Source: Companilactobacillus musae (lineage in GTDB: Bacteria > Bacillota > Bacilli > Lactobacillales > Lactobacillaceae). From it: 64,000 nucleotides of DNA. This document shows positions 29,418 through 40,322 of this stretch, piece by piece. Each line of letters begins with the position of its first letter. The stretch's first letter is position 1. The notes beneath the pieces are model-generated. The model saw only the letters and a program-made list of their open reading frames with translations, was not told where the DNA came from and made no database searches. The position numbers and the translations under genes were made by a program. The stretch is taken from assembly GCF_003967595.1 (NCBI RefSeq), contig NZ_BIFW01000001.1, forward strand, positions 310,001-374,000. The letters run 5' to 3'.

Positions 29418-30539
29418 TTATTCGAGGAAATCTTTAAGTTGTTTTGATCTTGATGGGTGACGTAACTTTCTCAAAGCCTTGGCTTCAATCTGACGAATAC
29501 GTTCACGAGTAACACCAAAGACTTTACCAACTTCTTCAAGTGTTCTTGTACGTCCATCATCGAGTCCGAAACGAAGACGTAGAACATTTTCTTCACGGTC
29601 TGTTAAAGTATCTAGAACATTCTCTAGTTGTTCCTTTAACAATTCATAAGAAGCATGATCTTCAGGACTAGTTGCATCAGAATCTTCAATGAAATCACCT
29701 AGATGTGAATCGTCCTCTTCGCCAATAGGTGTTTCCAATGAAACTGGTTCTTGAGCAATCTTCAAGATATCACGAACCTTACCAGTAGGCATATCCATTT
29801 CGGCACCAATTTCTTCTGGAAGTGGTTCACGACCTAAATCTTGAAGCAATTGACGTTGAATTCTGATCAATTTATTGATAGTTTCAACCATATGAACAGG
29901 AATACGGATAGTTCTAGCTTGATCAGCAATGGCACGAGTAATAGCCTGTCTGATCCACCAGGTTGCATAAGTTGAGAACTTAAATCCTAGACGGTAATCG
30001 AATTTTTCAACGGCCTTCATTAGACCCATGTTACCTTCTTGAATCAAGTCCAAGAATTGCATCCCACGTCCAACATACCTCTTAGCAATTGAAACAACCA
30101 AACGAAGGTTAGCTTCAGCCAATTCTTGTTTAGCTTCTTCATCACCTTGTTCAATCTTCAAAGCTAAATCAACTTCTTGTTGAGCATTAAGCAAAGGAAC
30201 ACGTCCAATTTCCTTCAAGTACATACGAACTGGATCGTTTACCTTGATATCAGTTGGGGCTGTTGTATCATTTTTCTTCTTGCTCTTCTTTTCTTCACTT
30301 TTTTCCTTAAGAAGTGCAAGTTTACTTGGGTTACCCTTATCATCAACAACACCGATACCAACATCTTCAAGTTCGCTGATAAAGTTGTTCAATGCATCGC
30401 CTTTTAACTTGTAAGGTTTGATGATTTTTTCTTGTAAATCATCTTCAGTGATCTTACCAGTCTTTTTAAGGTCTTTGATAAGTTTCTTTGTTGCAGCTTT
30501 TAATTCTTTTGATACTGCTGGTTTTTTAGTAGTTGCCAT
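29418..30539 (-). CDS. rpoD: RNA polymerase primary sigma factor (sigma-70/sigma-A)
   Basis: 373 aa from ATG 30539, with GGAGGAATAATATAT upstream; a longer frame to 30587 reaches into dnaG and is not needed. Lysine-rich region 1.1, then regions 1.2-4: '[16 protein letters not shown]', '[18 protein letters not shown]', '[18 protein letters not shown]', '[13 protein letters not shown]', and region 4 '[18 protein letters not shown]'. Directs core polymerase to housekeeping promoters. Second gene after dnaG (22-base gap), the classical operon. Confidence 0.98.
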   Translation of the reverse strand: MATTKKPAVSKELKAATKKLIKDLKKTGKITEDDLQEKIIKPYKLKGDALNNFISELEDVGIGVVDDKGNPSKLALLKEKSEEKKSKKKNDTTAPTDIKVNDPVRMYLKEIGRVPLLNAQQEVDLALKIEQGDEEAKQELAEANLRLVVSIAKRYVGRGMQFLDLIQEGNMGLMKAVEKFDYRLGFKFSTYATWWIRQAITRAIADQARTIRIPVHMVETINKLIRIQRQLLQDLGREPLPEEIGAEMDMPTGKVRDILKIAQEPVSLETPIGEEDDSHLGDFIEDSDATSPEDHASYELLKEQLENVLDTLTDREENVLRLRFGLDDGRTRTLEEVGKVFGVTRERIRQIEAKALRKLRHPSRSKQLKDFLE

Positions 30540-30561
30540 ATATATTATTCCTCCAGTACGC

Positions 30562-32385
30562 TTAATTGCTAAGGATTCTTCTAACATTGATCAATTGCTG
30601 AGTTAATTCTAACTGCAATTTGTTATCACCAACCATCGCCGCCTTTTTAAGTTGTTCGTTGATCTCATTTAATTGAGATTCCAAACCAGAATTTTTAATG
30701 TTGGTAATATAATCATCAATCTCTTGATCATTATAATCATCAGGCATATTCATCATTTCTAAATCGGCCAATAAATTTTTATCATCGTTGTCCAAAACAT
30801 TCATAAAATCAGATATATTGATTTCATCATCAATATTTTCATCTTCTACATACGATAACAACGATTCAAAGATTCGCTGATAATTCTGATGAACGAACCT
30901 AAATCCATCACCTTTTAAATTAATTCTGACCTCTGGAAAATTAATTGCCCAGTACAATAAGTAACGTTCTGATTTTTCCAAACGATTGTACTTCGGCTTA
31001 ACACTCGAGGTTACTTTATCTAAAGCTTTTTGTTGAACATCTTTATAATTATTAGCCGGTTTTTGGATTTCAATTTGACGTCGTAATGCATCCAATTCTT
31101 TATTGATTGCATCTTTTGAAACGTGCATCTCATCGGCAACCTTACCAACATACATATCGATTTCAACTGGTGACTGTAACTTAACGATTTCTCTTAGTGA
31201 TTGATTCAAGAATTCCAATTGATCATGTTCGTTATTTAAATTATAGTTACGCTTGAAATAATTCAGAATAAAAGCAATCGGCGTTTGAACACCATTTTTA
31301 GCCAAATTTTGAAATTTCTCAGGACCCTCAGAACGAATAAACTCATCCGGATCCTTCTTATCAGGAATACTGATTACACCATAACTAAAACGTTCATCGG
31401 TCAACTGTGTCAAAGCTCGATAAGTAGCTTCAACTCCAGGATCATCACCGTCATAACAGACATTGATTTTATCAGTCAAACGACTTAAAACATAAAGCTG
31501 TTGATCTGTTAAACTAGTACCCATTGAGGCCACTCCATTGGTAACCCCAGCCTTATAGGCACTAATAACATCCATAAAACCTTCAAACAATATTACATTG
31601 CCGGATTCACGAATCTCTTTTTTGGCATTATTCAAATTAAACAATGTCTTACCCTTGTTAAAGATCTCTGTTTCAGGACTATTTAAATATTTAGCCGTTG
31701 AAGCATTTTTATCTAAAATACGTCCGGAAAAAGCAATGATATTGCCTGATTCATCTGTAATGGGGATCATTATTCGATCACGAAAACGATCAAACAATTC
31801 TCCTTCTTGGTTCTCAGCAAATAACCCTGACTTTCTCAAGATATCTTCGCTGATCTGACGGTCCTTAAAGAATTGTAATAACAGATTATTGTTATTTGGC
31901 GCATAGCCAATTCCAAAGGTTTGAATCAAATCATTCGACAAATCACGATTCTGAAGGTACTTCAAAGCTGGAGTACCATTCTCAGTCTTAGTCAGAATAT
32001 GGCTATAAAGCTTAGCCGCTTCTGAATACATTTTTAATAATGTTTGACTGTCGGAATTTTGATATTGTGTGTTTCTAGCTTCATATTGATCAGGAACAGG
32101 AATATTTCCCATTTGAGCAACTTCAATTACGGCTTCCGGAAAAGTTTTATTTTCCATTTCCATAATGAACTTATAAACATTGCCACCACGACCACAACTA
32201 AAACAATGAAAAATTTGCTTGTCCTCTGCTACTGAAAACGAAGGTGTTCGTTCCTCATGAAACGGGCAAAGTCCAAACAAATTTTTACCTGATTTTTTTA
32301 ATTGTACATACTTACTGATAACATCAACAATATTAGTCTTCGAGGTAACTTCATCAATGAATTCCTGAGGAATTCTCGTTGCCAT
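30562..32385 (-). CDS. dnaG: DNA primase
   Basis: 607 aa from ATG 32385, six bases after GAGGTGA. N-terminal CHC2 zinc-binding domain ('[15 protein letters not shown]', '[10 protein letters not shown]'), catalytic Toprim domain ('[15 protein letters not shown]', 'CYDGDDPG'), and a C-terminal helicase-binding part. Synthesises RNA primers for lagging-strand replication. A promoter and a terminator-like hairpin in the leader (32482-32570) suggest attenuation. Confidence 0.97.
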   Translation of the reverse strand: MATRIPQEFIDEVTSKTNIVDVISKYVQLKKSGKNLFGLCPFHEERTPSFSVAEDKQIFHCFSCGRGGNVYKFIMEMENKTFPEAVIEVAQMGNIPVPDQYEARNTQYQNSDSQTLLKMYSEAAKLYSHILTKTENGTPALKYLQNRDLSNDLIQTFGIGYAPNNNNLLLQFFKDRQISEDILRKSGLFAENQEGELFDRFRDRIMIPITDESGNIIAFSGRILDKNASTAKYLNSPETEIFNKGKTLFNLNNAKKEIRESGNVILFEGFMDVISAYKAGVTNGVASMGTSLTDQQLYVLSRLTDKINVCYDGDDPGVEATYRALTQLTDERFSYGVISIPDKKDPDEFIRSEGPEKFQNLAKNGVQTPIAFILNYFKRNYNLNNEHDQLEFLNQSLREIVKLQSPVEIDMYVGKVADEMHVSKDAINKELDALRRQIEIQKPANNYKDVQQKALDKVTSSVKPKYNRLEKSERYLLYWAINFPEVRINLKGDGFRFVHQNYQRIFESLLSYVEDENIDDEINISDFMNVLDNDDKNLLADLEMMNMPDDYNDQEIDDYITNIKNSGLESQLNEINEQLKKAAMVGDNKLQLELTQQLINVRRILSN

Positions 32386-32481
32386 GGCCGTCACCTCCCA
32401 CGTTTATAAAATGTAGAAACATAATCTAGCACATTCATTTTGAGAAAACAAACATGTTGAATCATCCACCAGTGACTTGGA

Positions 32482-32523
32482 AATAAAAAAGTGCTCCCAC
32501 AAAAAGTGCAAACTGGGACCACT
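32482..32523 (-). terminator. Terminator-like hairpin in the dnaG leader
   Basis: On the minus strand AGTGGTCCCA pairs with TGGGAGCACT (9 of 10) over a 14-base loop and is followed by TTTTTTATTT. It lies only about 15 bases after the predicted dnaG promoter start and 100 bases before the dnaG ATG, with no gene ahead of it, so it is either an attenuator or the end of a very short RNA. Confidence 0.6.
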
Positions 32524-32542
32524 GGTCACTTGTCAATATCTT

Positions 32543-32570
32543 ATTATACACGGTTTGATATAGATGTCAC
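32543..32570 (-). promoter_or_regulatory. Predicted sigma-70 promoter of dnaG-rpoD
   Basis: Minus strand GTGACA (-35, 32570-32565), 16-base spacer, TATAAT (-10, 32548-32543). Start expected near 32536. Confidence 0.6.
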
Positions 32571-32678
32571 GTTTTTTGAATAATTTATTAATCTGTCTAT
32601 GAAATTTTTCATGTATTCAAATGACTGTTATCATATTTATGTTAATTAAATTTTATTTACGATATGGGGGATATCAAA

Positions 32679-33248
32679 ATGAAACGCTTTATTACTTCCG
32701 CTCTATTAATTGCTGCCGTTTTATCCTTAACAGCATGTTCTAACAATAAATCGGCCACCTCTTCAACAGAGAAAAAGGATAAAACTACTGCAGTTGCTAA
32801 AAAGAAACACACTACAAAAAAGAAGACCTCTTCTAGTAAGAAGAAGACTTCCCAAAGTACTAATCAAACTAATGATACAAATAATAATCAACAAGTCTCA
32901 AATCAAAATGATACACAGCAAGACAGTAATGCTCAGCAAACTCAAACATCTGCATCTGATCAATCTCAACAAACTTCAAATACAAACAACCAACAAAATA
33001 CACAAAGTAGTCAACAACAAGCTAATGGTATTTCATATGACGAAAATACTTTGACAGGTTTTGTTAACAAATACGGCGTCTCACCCGCTCTATACAAAGA
33101 ACAACATGGTATGTCCACTATTGAAGCCTTAGAAAGTACACCTGACAATATGAAAACTTTTGGAGAGCAACAACTGCAAACTGGTATTGAAAAAGGATAC
33201 GCAGATGAAAATGGAAACTATATTGGTCCTGATTACTCAGACCAATAA
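32679..33248 (+). CDS. Predicted lipoprotein with Gln/Asn/Ser-rich linker
   Basis: 189 aa from ATG 32679 (GGGGG ribosome site 8-12 bases upstream; the frame opens at 32664 but that ATG precedes the site). Signal peptide with lipobox 'LTACSNN', lipidated Cys at residue 20. Then a Lys/Thr-rich stretch and about 70 residues of Gln, Asn, Ser and Thr; the last 60 residues ('TGFVNKYGVSPALYKEQHG ... GYADENGNYIGPDYSDQ') form a small conserved-looking domain. Family not recognised. Oriented against the surrounding glyS-dnaG genes, with its own terminator. Confidence 0.8.
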   Translation: MKRFITSALLIAAVLSLTACSNNKSATSSTEKKDKTTAVAKKKHTTKKKTSSSKKKTSQSTNQTNDTNNNQQVSNQNDTQQDSNAQQTQTSASDQSQQTSNTNNQQNTQSSQQQANGISYDENTLTGFVNKYGVSPALYKEQHGMSTIEALESTPDNMKTFGEQQLQTGIEKGYADENGNYIGPDYSDQ

Positions 33249-33272
33249 TCTTAAAAACTATTAACAAAAAGA

Positions 33273-33313
33273 CAAAAATCACAATGTTCATAGAGAACAC
33301 TGTGATTTTTTTA
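33273..33313. terminator. Bidirectional terminator between lipoprotein gene and glyS
   Basis: AAAAATCACAATGTTC / GAACACTGTGATTTTTTT: near-perfect stem with A and T tracts on both sides, between convergent genes. Confidence 0.9.
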
Positions 33314-33320
33314 ATACTAA

Positions 33321-35381
33321 TTATTTAGTAACGATCTTAGACAAATCACCCAAATTAGCGATTAAATGGTTAGCAATAACCAATTGTGTTAAACGATTAT
33401 TCTTAACCTTTTCATCTTTAGCCATGATCATATTCTCATCGAAGTATGAATCAATTACAGGACGTAAAGCAGCTAATTGTTTGAATAAATCTTCAGCGTT
33501 ATTGTCACTAACTTTGGCAACTCGTTCTTTCAATTGTGATTCAGAAGGATTTTCAAACAATGAGTCATCAACTTGTAAATCATCTGAATAACCAAATTTA
33601 GCTTTCTTAGATAAGTTAACAATTCTACCGAGGGCTTCCATGACTACCTTGAAGTCATCATCTTGAATATGATTTTGTAGGACTTCGGCAACATCGATCA
33701 TTGCTATTGGATCAACATTTGAACCAGCAGCAACTGCATCGATGATATCGTTTCTAACTTTCTTTTGTTTCAATAATTGACGAACACGATCGATCATAAA
33801 GTCATTAACAGCTTTTTCATTCTTAGCTAAATCAAGTTTTGCAGGAACTTTTAAATTAGCTTTCAAGTAATCTTGAAGATTATTCAAATCTAATGACCAT
33901 TGATAATGATCAAGGATTCTAACGATACCATAAGCTTGACGACGTAAAGCATATGGGTCATTTGAACCACTAGGAATCAAATCAACTGCGTAGAAAGTAA
34001 CTAATGAGTCAATCTTGTCAGCAATAGCTAAAGCTGCTCCCACTTTGCTTGCTGGTAACTCTCCTTCAGCAGAAATAGGCATGTAATGTTCGCGAACAGC
34101 ATGTGCTACGGCTTCAGTTTCACCCATAATCTCAGCATACTTCTCACCCATAACACCTTGTAATTCAGAGAATTCATCAACCATATTAGTTACAAGATCA
34201 AATTTGTAAATGTCACTAGCACGAAGTAAGTCTTTAGTTTCAGTAGCATCTAGTTTAAATAATTTGGCTAAATGTTCAGCAATTTGGTGAACACGTTCCA
34301 TTTTTTCATACATTGTACCGATCTTAACGTGGAAGTTAACTGATTTAAGTTTTTCAACGTAATCAGCAATCGACTTCTTTTGATCTTCTTTGAAGAAGAA
34401 ATCGGCATCTTCCAAACGAGCAACAAGAACTTTTTCATTACCACGAATAACGTTTTCAATATGTTCTGTATTACCATTTCTAACACCAATAAAGTATGGA
34501 GCTAATTTACCGGCTTGATCACGAACGTAGAAATATCTTTGGTTATCCTTCATTGAAGTAATCAATACTTCGTCAGGGATTTCCAAATACTTCTTGTCAA
34601 ATGAACCATAGAAAGTAGTTGGGAATTCAACTAAGTTATTAACTTCTTCTAGTAAGTCAGGATCAACGTCGATGTCCCAGTTATTATCCTGAGCAATTTT
34701 AGCAATTTGATCAGAGATGATTTGTTTACGTGCTTTAGCATCAACGATAACAAATTGTGATTTTAGTTTTTCAACATAGTTCTTAGCATCATCAATTTCA
34801 ACGTCTTCACCTAAGAATCTGTGTCCACGTGTCATGCGTCCTGAAGTAATATCAAGGATCTTAACTGGCACTTCTTCATTATCAAGTAATGAAACTAACC
34901 AATGAATTGGTCTAATGTATTCAAAATCATATGAACCCCAACGCATTCTTGTAGGGAATGTGATAGATTTGATAACTTCATCCATATGGTTCAAAACATC
35001 TTCGACTTTTTTACCATCTTCATGTTTTTGAATATAAGCATATTCAACGCCTTTTAGATCTTCAAAGAAGATATCGTCAGCAGTCATCCCTTGTCCACGA
35101 GCAAATCCTTGAGCAGCTTTAGTCCAATTGCCATCAGCATCTTGAGCAATTTTCTTTGAGGGACCTTTGGCTTTGACATCAATATCATTTTGTTTTTCAG
35201 CAATACCTTTAACCAAAATAGTTAAACGTCTAGGAGTTGAAAACTTTTCAATTGAATCAAAAGAAATACGGTTTTCTTTCAAGAATTTTTCAGCTTTTTG
35301 AGCAAATTGGTTCACACTCTTAGTTACAACATGAGCTGGCATTTCTTCCAAACCAATTTCTAATAAGTAATTTTTAGTCAT
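33321..35381 (-). CDS. glyS: Glycyl-tRNA synthetase beta subunit
   Basis: 686 aa. Start ATG at 35381 ('[19 protein letters not shown]'); the ATG at 35387 sits too close to GGAGA. Core of the alpha2-beta2 class II enzyme's tRNA-recognising subunit, with the '[11 protein letters not shown]' and C-terminal DALR-like anticodon region '[13 protein letters not shown]'. Overlaps the glyQ stop by 8 bases. Expression controlled by the glycine T-box upstream of glyQ. Confidence 0.97.
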   Translation of the reverse strand: MTKNYLLEIGLEEMPAHVVTKSVNQFAQKAEKFLKENRISFDSIEKFSTPRRLTILVKGIAEKQNDIDVKAKGPSKKIAQDADGNWTKAAQGFARGQGMTADDIFFEDLKGVEYAYIQKHEDGKKVEDVLNHMDEVIKSITFPTRMRWGSYDFEYIRPIHWLVSLLDNEEVPVKILDITSGRMTRGHRFLGEDVEIDDAKNYVEKLKSQFVIVDAKARKQIISDQIAKIAQDNNWDIDVDPDLLEEVNNLVEFPTTFYGSFDKKYLEIPDEVLITSMKDNQRYFYVRDQAGKLAPYFIGVRNGNTEHIENVIRGNEKVLVARLEDADFFFKEDQKKSIADYVEKLKSVNFHVKIGTMYEKMERVHQIAEHLAKLFKLDATETKDLLRASDIYKFDLVTNMVDEFSELQGVMGEKYAEIMGETEAVAHAVREHYMPISAEGELPASKVGAALAIADKIDSLVTFYAVDLIPSGSNDPYALRRQAYGIVRILDHYQWSLDLNNLQDYLKANLKVPAKLDLAKNEKAVNDFMIDRVRQLLKQKKVRNDIIDAVAAGSNVDPIAMIDVAEVLQNHIQDDDFKVVMEALGRIVNLSKKAKFGYSDDLQVDDSLFENPSESQLKERVAKVSDNNAEDLFKQLAALRPVIDSYFDENMIMAKDEKVKNNRLTQLVIANHLIANLGDLSKIVTK

Positions 35382-36282
35382 TTTCATTCTCCTTTGCTTG
35401 ACTGTTTGCTAGAAGTGGGAAGCCACGTTTCTTTCTTTCTTCAACGAAGGCCTTAGCAACTTTATGAGCCATCTTTCTGATACGTGATAAGAATGCGGCA
35501 CGTTCAGTAACAGATACAGCACCACGAGCATCTAACAAGTTAAATGTATGTGAACACTTCAAAATATAATCGTAAGCTGGGTGAACTAAACCTAAGTCCA
35601 TCAAACGGTTAGCTTCTTTTTCATACTCATCAAAGAACTTGAACAACATATCTTGATTACTTTCCTCAAATGAATACTTTGAATGTTCATATTCTGGTTC
35701 TTTAAAGATATCACCATACAAAACGCCGTCGCCCCACTCAAGATCATAAACGGAATTAACATCTTGAATATATGAAGCTAAACGTTCTACACCATATGTA
35801 ATTTCACTAGTTGTTGGATGACATTGAAGTCCACCGACTTGTTGGAAATATGTAAATTGTGAAACTTCCATACCGTCAAGCCAAACTTCCCAACCAACAC
35901 CGGCACAACCCATTGAAGGGTTTTCCCAGTTATCTTCAACGAAACGAATATCATGTTCTAGAGGTTCAATACCTAATGCACGTAATGAATCCAAATAATA
36001 TTCTTGAATATTTTCTGGAGCTGGTTTCATAACTACTTGGAATTGGTGATGTTGATATAAACGGTTAGGATTTTCACCGTAACGACCATCAGCTGGACGT
36101 CTTGAAGGTTCAACGTAAGCAGCATTCCATGGTTCAGGTCCGATTGCACGTAAGAATGTGTAAGGACTCATTGTTCCGGCACCTTTTTCTGTATCGTATG
36201 CTTGCATCAACATACAACCTTTATCACCCCAAAATTTTTGAAGTGTGAGAATCATATTTTGTATATTTAACTTCTTAACCAT
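35374..36282 (-). CDS. glyQ: Glycyl-tRNA synthetase alpha subunit
   Basis: 302 aa from ATG 36282, with GGGAGAAAAA upstream; the longer frame to 36330 would enter the T-box terminator. Catalytic subunit: '[18 protein letters not shown]', '[19 protein letters not shown]', '[18 protein letters not shown]'. Pairs with glyS. Confidence 0.97.
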   Translation of the reverse strand: MVKKLNIQNMILTLQKFWGDKGCMLMQAYDTEKGAGTMSPYTFLRAIGPEPWNAAYVEPSRRPADGRYGENPNRLYQHHQFQVVMKPAPENIQEYYLDSLRALGIEPLEHDIRFVEDNWENPSMGCAGVGWEVWLDGMEVSQFTYFQQVGGLQCHPTTSEITYGVERLASYIQDVNSVYDLEWGDGVLYGDIFKEPEYEHSKYSFEESNQDMLFKFFDEYEKEANRLMDLGLVHPAYDYILKCSHTFNLLDARGAVSVTERAAFLSRIRKMAHKVAKAFVEERKKRGFPLLANSQAKENEND

Positions 36283-36306
36283 TTTTTCTCCCTTCAGGCA
36301 AAGCAC

Positions 36307-36460
36307 AAAAAAATCCCTTGCAGTGTACACTTAGGCACTTTCTGCAAGGGACGAGTATTCGCGGTTCCACCCTAATTCAGGACAAAGTCCTGCACTTTTA
36401 TATTCGAATTAAATTGTACGCCATAAATCTATCGGAGCTTTCACTATTCTCCGTCGCTGT
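36307..36460 (-). promoter_or_regulatory. Glycine T-box leader of glyQS
   Basis: Minus-strand T-box core AGGGTGGAACCGCG (36373-36360) precedes a terminator hairpin TCCCTTGCAG ... CTGCAAGGGA followed by T7. Upstream stem I region contains GGC in 'TTTATGGCGTAC', the expected glycine specifier. Uncharged tRNA-Gly should stabilise the antiterminator and raise glyQS expression. Confidence 0.92.
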
Positions 36461-36473
36461 TTCAACAATAATC

Positions 36474-36502
36474 AATATAACCATTTTTATGCCAGTTGTC
36501 AA
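36474..36502 (-). promoter_or_regulatory. Sigma-70 promoter of glyQS
   Basis: Minus strand TTGACA (36502-36497), 17-base spacer, TATATT (36479-36474), directly before the T-box leader and next to the recO stop. Confidence 0.8.
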
Positions 36503-37261
36503 TTACAGACGCCAACGTTTCATCTTATCAATGAAAGTTTTACTTTTAGGATAATATCCCACAGTACCAAGATAAATAGCATCAATAGCATGTTGAATCA
36601 AATCTTTATTATTTTCTTTAATATCGATTGAACTCACTTGATCCAAGTCAATCTTGCTGAACAATCTCAAGAAATAAATAATTCGTTTAGGAATATGTAG
36701 TCGATGGATATCTTCATCGAAGTGTTTAGAACAAATCAATCCTCCCAAAAGAACTGAAAAATCGAACACGCCATCCGTTTCACCACCTACGACACATGAA
36801 TCCATATTAGGAGCTACCCCGAAAGCATTAAGTAGTTTCATTTGCATTATGTTCACGATAATTTGAGCATCATAGCCATTTTCAATATACAACAAAGCCT
36901 TAAACAACAAGCGATACCATCCATCAGGTACCGGATCATCAATAAAGGCTTCATGATATAAATCAAACAAAAAAGTTGCATAAGCATTCAACTCAATATC
37001 CTGAATAATTTCATTAAATTGCTTAATATTGCTAGCAGAATTCAAATATGACAAGCCGTCATTTTTCACTACTCCAGAATACTCACCATAAGAAAACGTA
37101 ATGACAGAACCTGATATCTTTGACTTTGCAGTCTGTGTACCTCGAACCAAAAAAGTTCGAAAACCATACTCTTTAGTCAAAATGGTTACTAAAGCATCCC
37201 TTTCCTTATAGCGTTGTCTACGAACGACAATCCCAAAGAAATTAGTTGGAGCTTGAACCAT
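36503..37261 (-). CDS. recO: DNA repair protein RecO, zinc cysteines partly lost
   Basis: 252 aa. N-terminal OB fold 'FFGIVVRRQRYKERDALVTI', helical C-terminal domain. RecO loads RecA with RecF/RecR and anneals strands. Many RecO proteins have two Cys pairs; here the first reads 'SCVVGG' and the second 'GLICSKHF', so only one Cys of each pair remains and zinc is probably not bound. Its ATG overlaps the era stop by one base (TAATG). Confidence 0.94.
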   Translation of the reverse strand: MVQAPTNFFGIVVRRQRYKERDALVTILTKEYGFRTFLVRGTQTAKSKISGSVITFSYGEYSGVVKNDGLSYLNSASNIKQFNEIIQDIELNAYATFLFDLYHEAFIDDPVPDGWYRLLFKALLYIENGYDAQIIVNIMQMKLLNAFGVAPNMDSCVVGGETDGVFDFSVLLGGLICSKHFDEDIHRLHIPKRIIYFLRLFSKIDLDQVSSIDIKENNKDLIQHAIDAIYLGTVGYYPKSKTFIDKMKRWRL

Positions 37262-38175
37262 TAATTATTGAGGTCCTTAACTGAATATCCAGCACTAGCT
37301 AAAAAGGCTGGATCATCACGCCAATTCTTCTTAACACGTACCCAAAGTTTAAGGTTGATCTTTTCACCAAGTAAATGTTCGATTTTAATACGTGAACCAA
37401 TACCGATATTCTTCAACATTGCTCCGCCACGACCAATAACAATTGGCTTTTGACTTTCACGTTCAACGTAAATATAAGCTTCTACTTGAAGTTTTCCGGC
37501 TTCGCTACGTTGTTTCATTGATTCAACAACTACGGCGACTGAATGAGGAATTTCATCACGAGTATCTTCCAAAATCTTTTCACGAATTAATTCACCAACA
37601 ATAAAATATTCAGGGTGATCTGTAATCTGGTCAGCATCGTAATATTGAGGTCCAACTGGTAAATGTTTTGTCAAAGTATCAAATAAATCTTCAATGTTAT
37701 TACCATTAGTTGCTGAAATAGGAATAATTTCTGCAAAATCCATCAAATCTTTATATTCATCAATTTGAGGAGCCATTTCATCGGGGTTAATCAAATCAAT
37801 CTTGTTAAGTACTAAAAAGACTGGTGCTTTGACCTTCTTCAATTCTTCAATGATAAATTTATCACCAGGGCCTGCTTGTTCGCCGGCTTCTGTCATAAAG
37901 AGAACTGCATCAACTTCTTTTAAAGCTGAAATAGAAGCCTTATCCATATATTGATCCAAGTCATTATGTGGTTTGTGAATACCTGGTGTATCCAAGAAAA
38001 TGATCTGACGATCATCGTCAGTATAAATTCCTTGAATCTTATTTCTAGTTGTCTGTGCTTTAGGTGATGTAATAGCAATTTGTTCTTTGACGATACGATT
38101 CATAAATGTAGATTTACCAACATTTGGACGTCCAATAATTGCTACAAAACCTGATCTAAAATTTTTATTATCCAT
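37261..38175 (-). CDS. era: GTPase Era
   Basis: 304 aa. G1 '[12 protein letters not shown]', G3 '[14 protein letters not shown]', G4 'LNKIDL', G5 'ISATNG', then a C-terminal KH domain with '[13 protein letters not shown]'. Assists 16S rRNA maturation and 30S assembly. Sits between cdd (2-base gap) and recO, as usual in Firmicutes. Confidence 0.97.
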   Translation of the reverse strand: MDNKNFRSGFVAIIGRPNVGKSTFMNRIVKEQIAITSPKAQTTRNKIQGIYTDDDRQIIFLDTPGIHKPHNDLDQYMDKASISALKEVDAVLFMTEAGEQAGPGDKFIIEELKKVKAPVFLVLNKIDLINPDEMAPQIDEYKDLMDFAEIIPISATNGNNIEDLFDTLTKHLPVGPQYYDADQITDHPEYFIVGELIREKILEDTRDEIPHSVAVVVESMKQRSEAGKLQVEAYIYVERESQKPIVIGRGGAMLKNIGIGSRIKIEHLLGEKINLKLWVRVKKNWRDDPAFLASAGYSVKDLNN

Positions 38176-38177
38176 AA

Positions 38178-38579
38178 TTAATCCATGTCCTTATCACTGA
38201 ATGCTAGTGGCAAAATTTCTTTAAAAGTAAACTCTTTGAAATCATTTTGGCAATTAGCCAAATAAACAATATCCTCTGGTCCCATAAACTCGCTCATAAC
38301 CTGTCGACAAGCTCCACAAGGCTTAGAAAGTTCCTTCGTTCCATTGATAATAACGATTCTTGAAACGTGTTGATGGCCTTCCGAAACCGCCTTAAAAATA
38401 GCTGTTCTCTCTGCACAGTTAGTCAAACCGTAGGAAGCATTTTCAATATTAACTCCAGAATAAATCTGACCGTCATCACAGACGATTGCGGCTCCAACAG
38501 TATAATGCGAGTAAGGAGCATAGGCATTCTTCATAGCCTCTTGGGCTACTTCAAATAGTTGCTTCTCATTAATTTCCAC
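38178..38579 (-). CDS. cdd: Cytidine deaminase
   Basis: 133 aa tetrameric type. Zinc site '[12 protein letters not shown]' (Cys and catalytic Glu) and '[13 protein letters not shown]' (PCxxC). Converts cytidine and deoxycytidine to uridines in pyrimidine salvage. First gene of cdd-era-recO; dgkA, its usual upstream neighbour, is missing. Confidence 0.97.
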   Translation of the reverse strand: MEINEKQLFEVAQEAMKNAYAPYSHYTVGAAIVCDDGQIYSGVNIENASYGLTNCAERTAIFKAVSEGHQHVSRIVIINGTKELSKPCGACRQVMSEFMGPEDIVYLANCQNDFKEFTFKEILPLAFSDKDMD

Positions 38580-38680
38580 TAGATCAGTCTCCTTTATTGT
38601 TTCTCAATTACTAATTATAATACAAGAACTTGCTCTTTCATCAAAGCAAAAGCGTTAAAAATATAGTTATTAAAACAAAA

Positions 38681-38743
38681 TAGCACCTACTTAGAGATCA
38701 GATACCTATTATCTTGCGTATCCAAATATCTAAATAGATGCTA
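38681..38743 (-). terminator. Intrinsic terminator of phoH-ybeY
   Basis: Long stem TAGCATCTATTTAGA / TCTAAGTAGGTGCTA on the minus strand, followed by TTTTGTTTT. The same arm sequence (GCACCTACT.AG) recurs in the terminator at 63557-63610. Confidence 0.75.
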
Positions 38744-38750
38744 AATTAAT

Positions 38751-39221
38751 TTATTTTTCTAAACCATAAGCACTGAGAATCTTTTCTTGCAAACCAATCA
38801 TGACTTTTTCGTCTTCTTTTTTAATATGATCATAGCCATTCAAATGCAAAATACCATGAACAATCGTATAACCTAACTCACGATCAAATGAATGTTCATA
38901 TTCTTTAGCATGCTCATCGACAATTTCTACACTAATAAAGAGATCGCCTAAATCAACTGGAAGATCTGGAATCTGCGCTTCCAAATAATCCAATGAATCT
39001 TCACCATCGTTGATAGCAAAACTGATAACATCAGTTGCTCGATCAGTATCACGATATTCCTTATTAATTTCGTGGATCTTGTCTTTAGTCACAAAATGAA
39101 TTGATAATTGTGTATTATCCTTCAAATTCAATTTGTTAAATGTAAACTGAACGATATCCTTGACCCAATTCTCTCGTTTTTGGTCAATTAAATTATCATC
39201 ATTAAAAATTTCTAAGTCCAT
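38751..39221 (-). CDS. ybeY: Endoribonuclease YbeY (rRNA maturation factor)
   Basis: 156 aa from ATG 39221 (longer frame to 39236 is not needed). Zinc motif 'HGILHLNGYDH' (three His). Acts in 16S rRNA 3' end processing and ribosome quality control. Follows phoH-like gene closely, the conserved pair. Confidence 0.95.
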   Translation of the reverse strand: MDLEIFNDDNLIDQKRENWVKDIVQFTFNKLNLKDNTQLSIHFVTKDKIHEINKEYRDTDRATDVISFAINDGEDSLDYLEAQIPDLPVDLGDLFISVEIVDEHAKEYEHSFDRELGYTIVHGILHLNGYDHIKKEDEKVMIGLQEKILSAYGLEK

Positions 39222-39239
39222 AATAACAATCCCCAATAA

Positions 39240-40217
39240 TTATTTTTCGATTTTATCTGAATCCTCATAAGCATCAATAATCTCAGCCACAACTGGGTGT
39301 CTAACAACATCAGCTGAACTAAAGTTAACAAACTCAACATGTGGTAAATTTTTTAAGATCGATTGTGCTTGAATCAGTCCACTACGGGCATGTCCTGGTA
39401 AATCAATCTGAGAAATATCACCATTAACGATCATCTTAGAACCGAATCCCAAACGAGTTAAGAACATCTTCATTTGTTCTCTTGTCGTATTTTGAGCTTC
39501 ATCTAAAATAACAAATGCTTCATCCAAGGTACGACCTCTCATATAAGCTAGAGGTGCCACCTCAATCACACCACGCTCTAATAGACGACTTGTATGGTCG
39601 GAACCCATAATGGCGTACAACGCGTCATAGATGGGACGCATATAAGGATCAACTTTCTCCTTCAAATCACCTGGTAAGAAACCTAAACTCTCACCAGCTT
39701 CAACAGCCGGACGAGTCAAGACAATCCTTTGAACCTTGCCTTGCTTTAGAGCAGCCACAGCCATAACCACAGCTAGATATGTTTTACCAGTACCCGCAGG
39801 TCCAATCCCAAAGGTAATATCATTATGGTTAATAGCATTAACATATTGTCTCTGACCAAAATTTCTAACTCGAACTGGTTTACCACTAAAATCTTTGATC
39901 AATTCATCTTTATACAAATCACCAAAGTAATCCAGCGTACCTCGTTCAAGCATTTTCAAGCCACTAACAATATCAGCAGCGCCTAAACTGATCCCCGTTT
40001 GAATCAATTCCATTAATTTATTTAATAGTGCTATAGCATTGTTAACATTGTCTTCAACACCAGTCACATCTAAGCGATCACCAAATGCATGAATTTCGAC
40101 ATTTAATCCTTCTTCAATTAAATGCAAATTACCGTCATTAACACCAAAAAGGTTAACAGCATTTTGAGGATTCTTGATTTGAATGCTTTTTTTAATTTGT
40201 TCAACTTTTTCTGTCAA
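39240..40217 (-). CDS. phoH: PhoH-like ATPase
   Basis: 325 aa. The frame opens at 40277 but the ribosome site AGGAGGT lies at about 40227-40233, so the start is the TTG at 40217 ('MTEKVEQIKKSI'). N-terminal KH-like region, then RecA-type ATPase: 'GIGPAGTGKTYLAV' (Walker A), 'FVILDEAQNTTREQMKMFLTR' core with DEAQ, 'VNGDISQIDLP'. RNA-associated ATPase next to ybeY. Confidence 0.94.
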   Translation of the reverse strand: MTEKVEQIKKSIQIKNPQNAVNLFGVNDGNLHLIEEGLNVEIHAFGDRLDVTGVEDNVNNAIALLNKLMELIQTGISLGAADIVSGLKMLERGTLDYFGDLYKDELIKDFSGKPVRVRNFGQRQYVNAINHNDITFGIGPAGTGKTYLAVVMAVAALKQGKVQRIVLTRPAVEAGESLGFLPGDLKEKVDPYMRPIYDALYAIMGSDHTSRLLERGVIEVAPLAYMRGRTLDEAFVILDEAQNTTREQMKMFLTRLGFGSKMIVNGDISQIDLPGHARSGLIQAQSILKNLPHVEFVNFSSADVVRHPVVAEIIDAYEDSDKIEK

Positions 40218-40275
40218 TAAACAACAAACCTCCTGTATTACCTTGAATGATAGCACAACCAACAATTTTTTTGAC

Positions 40276-40312
40276 AAAAAAAAGGTTAAAACATAAATGT
40301 TTTAACCTTTTG
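40276..40312 (-). terminator. Intrinsic terminator of rpsU
   Basis: AAAGGTTAAAACATTTATGTTTTAACCTTT on the minus strand, perfect 13-bp stem, then T run. It separates rpsU from phoH. Confidence 0.92.
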
Positions 40313-40322
40313 AAACTATCTA

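Noticed and set aside
29056-29437. Short frames over the rpoD-cfa intergenic region.
   Set aside because: They run through structured repeat A, have no ribosome sites and are not conserved in the other repeat copies.
32794-33054. Overlapping plus-strand frame inside the lipoprotein gene.
   Set aside because: Shadow frame over the Gln/Asn-rich stretch, no ribosome site.
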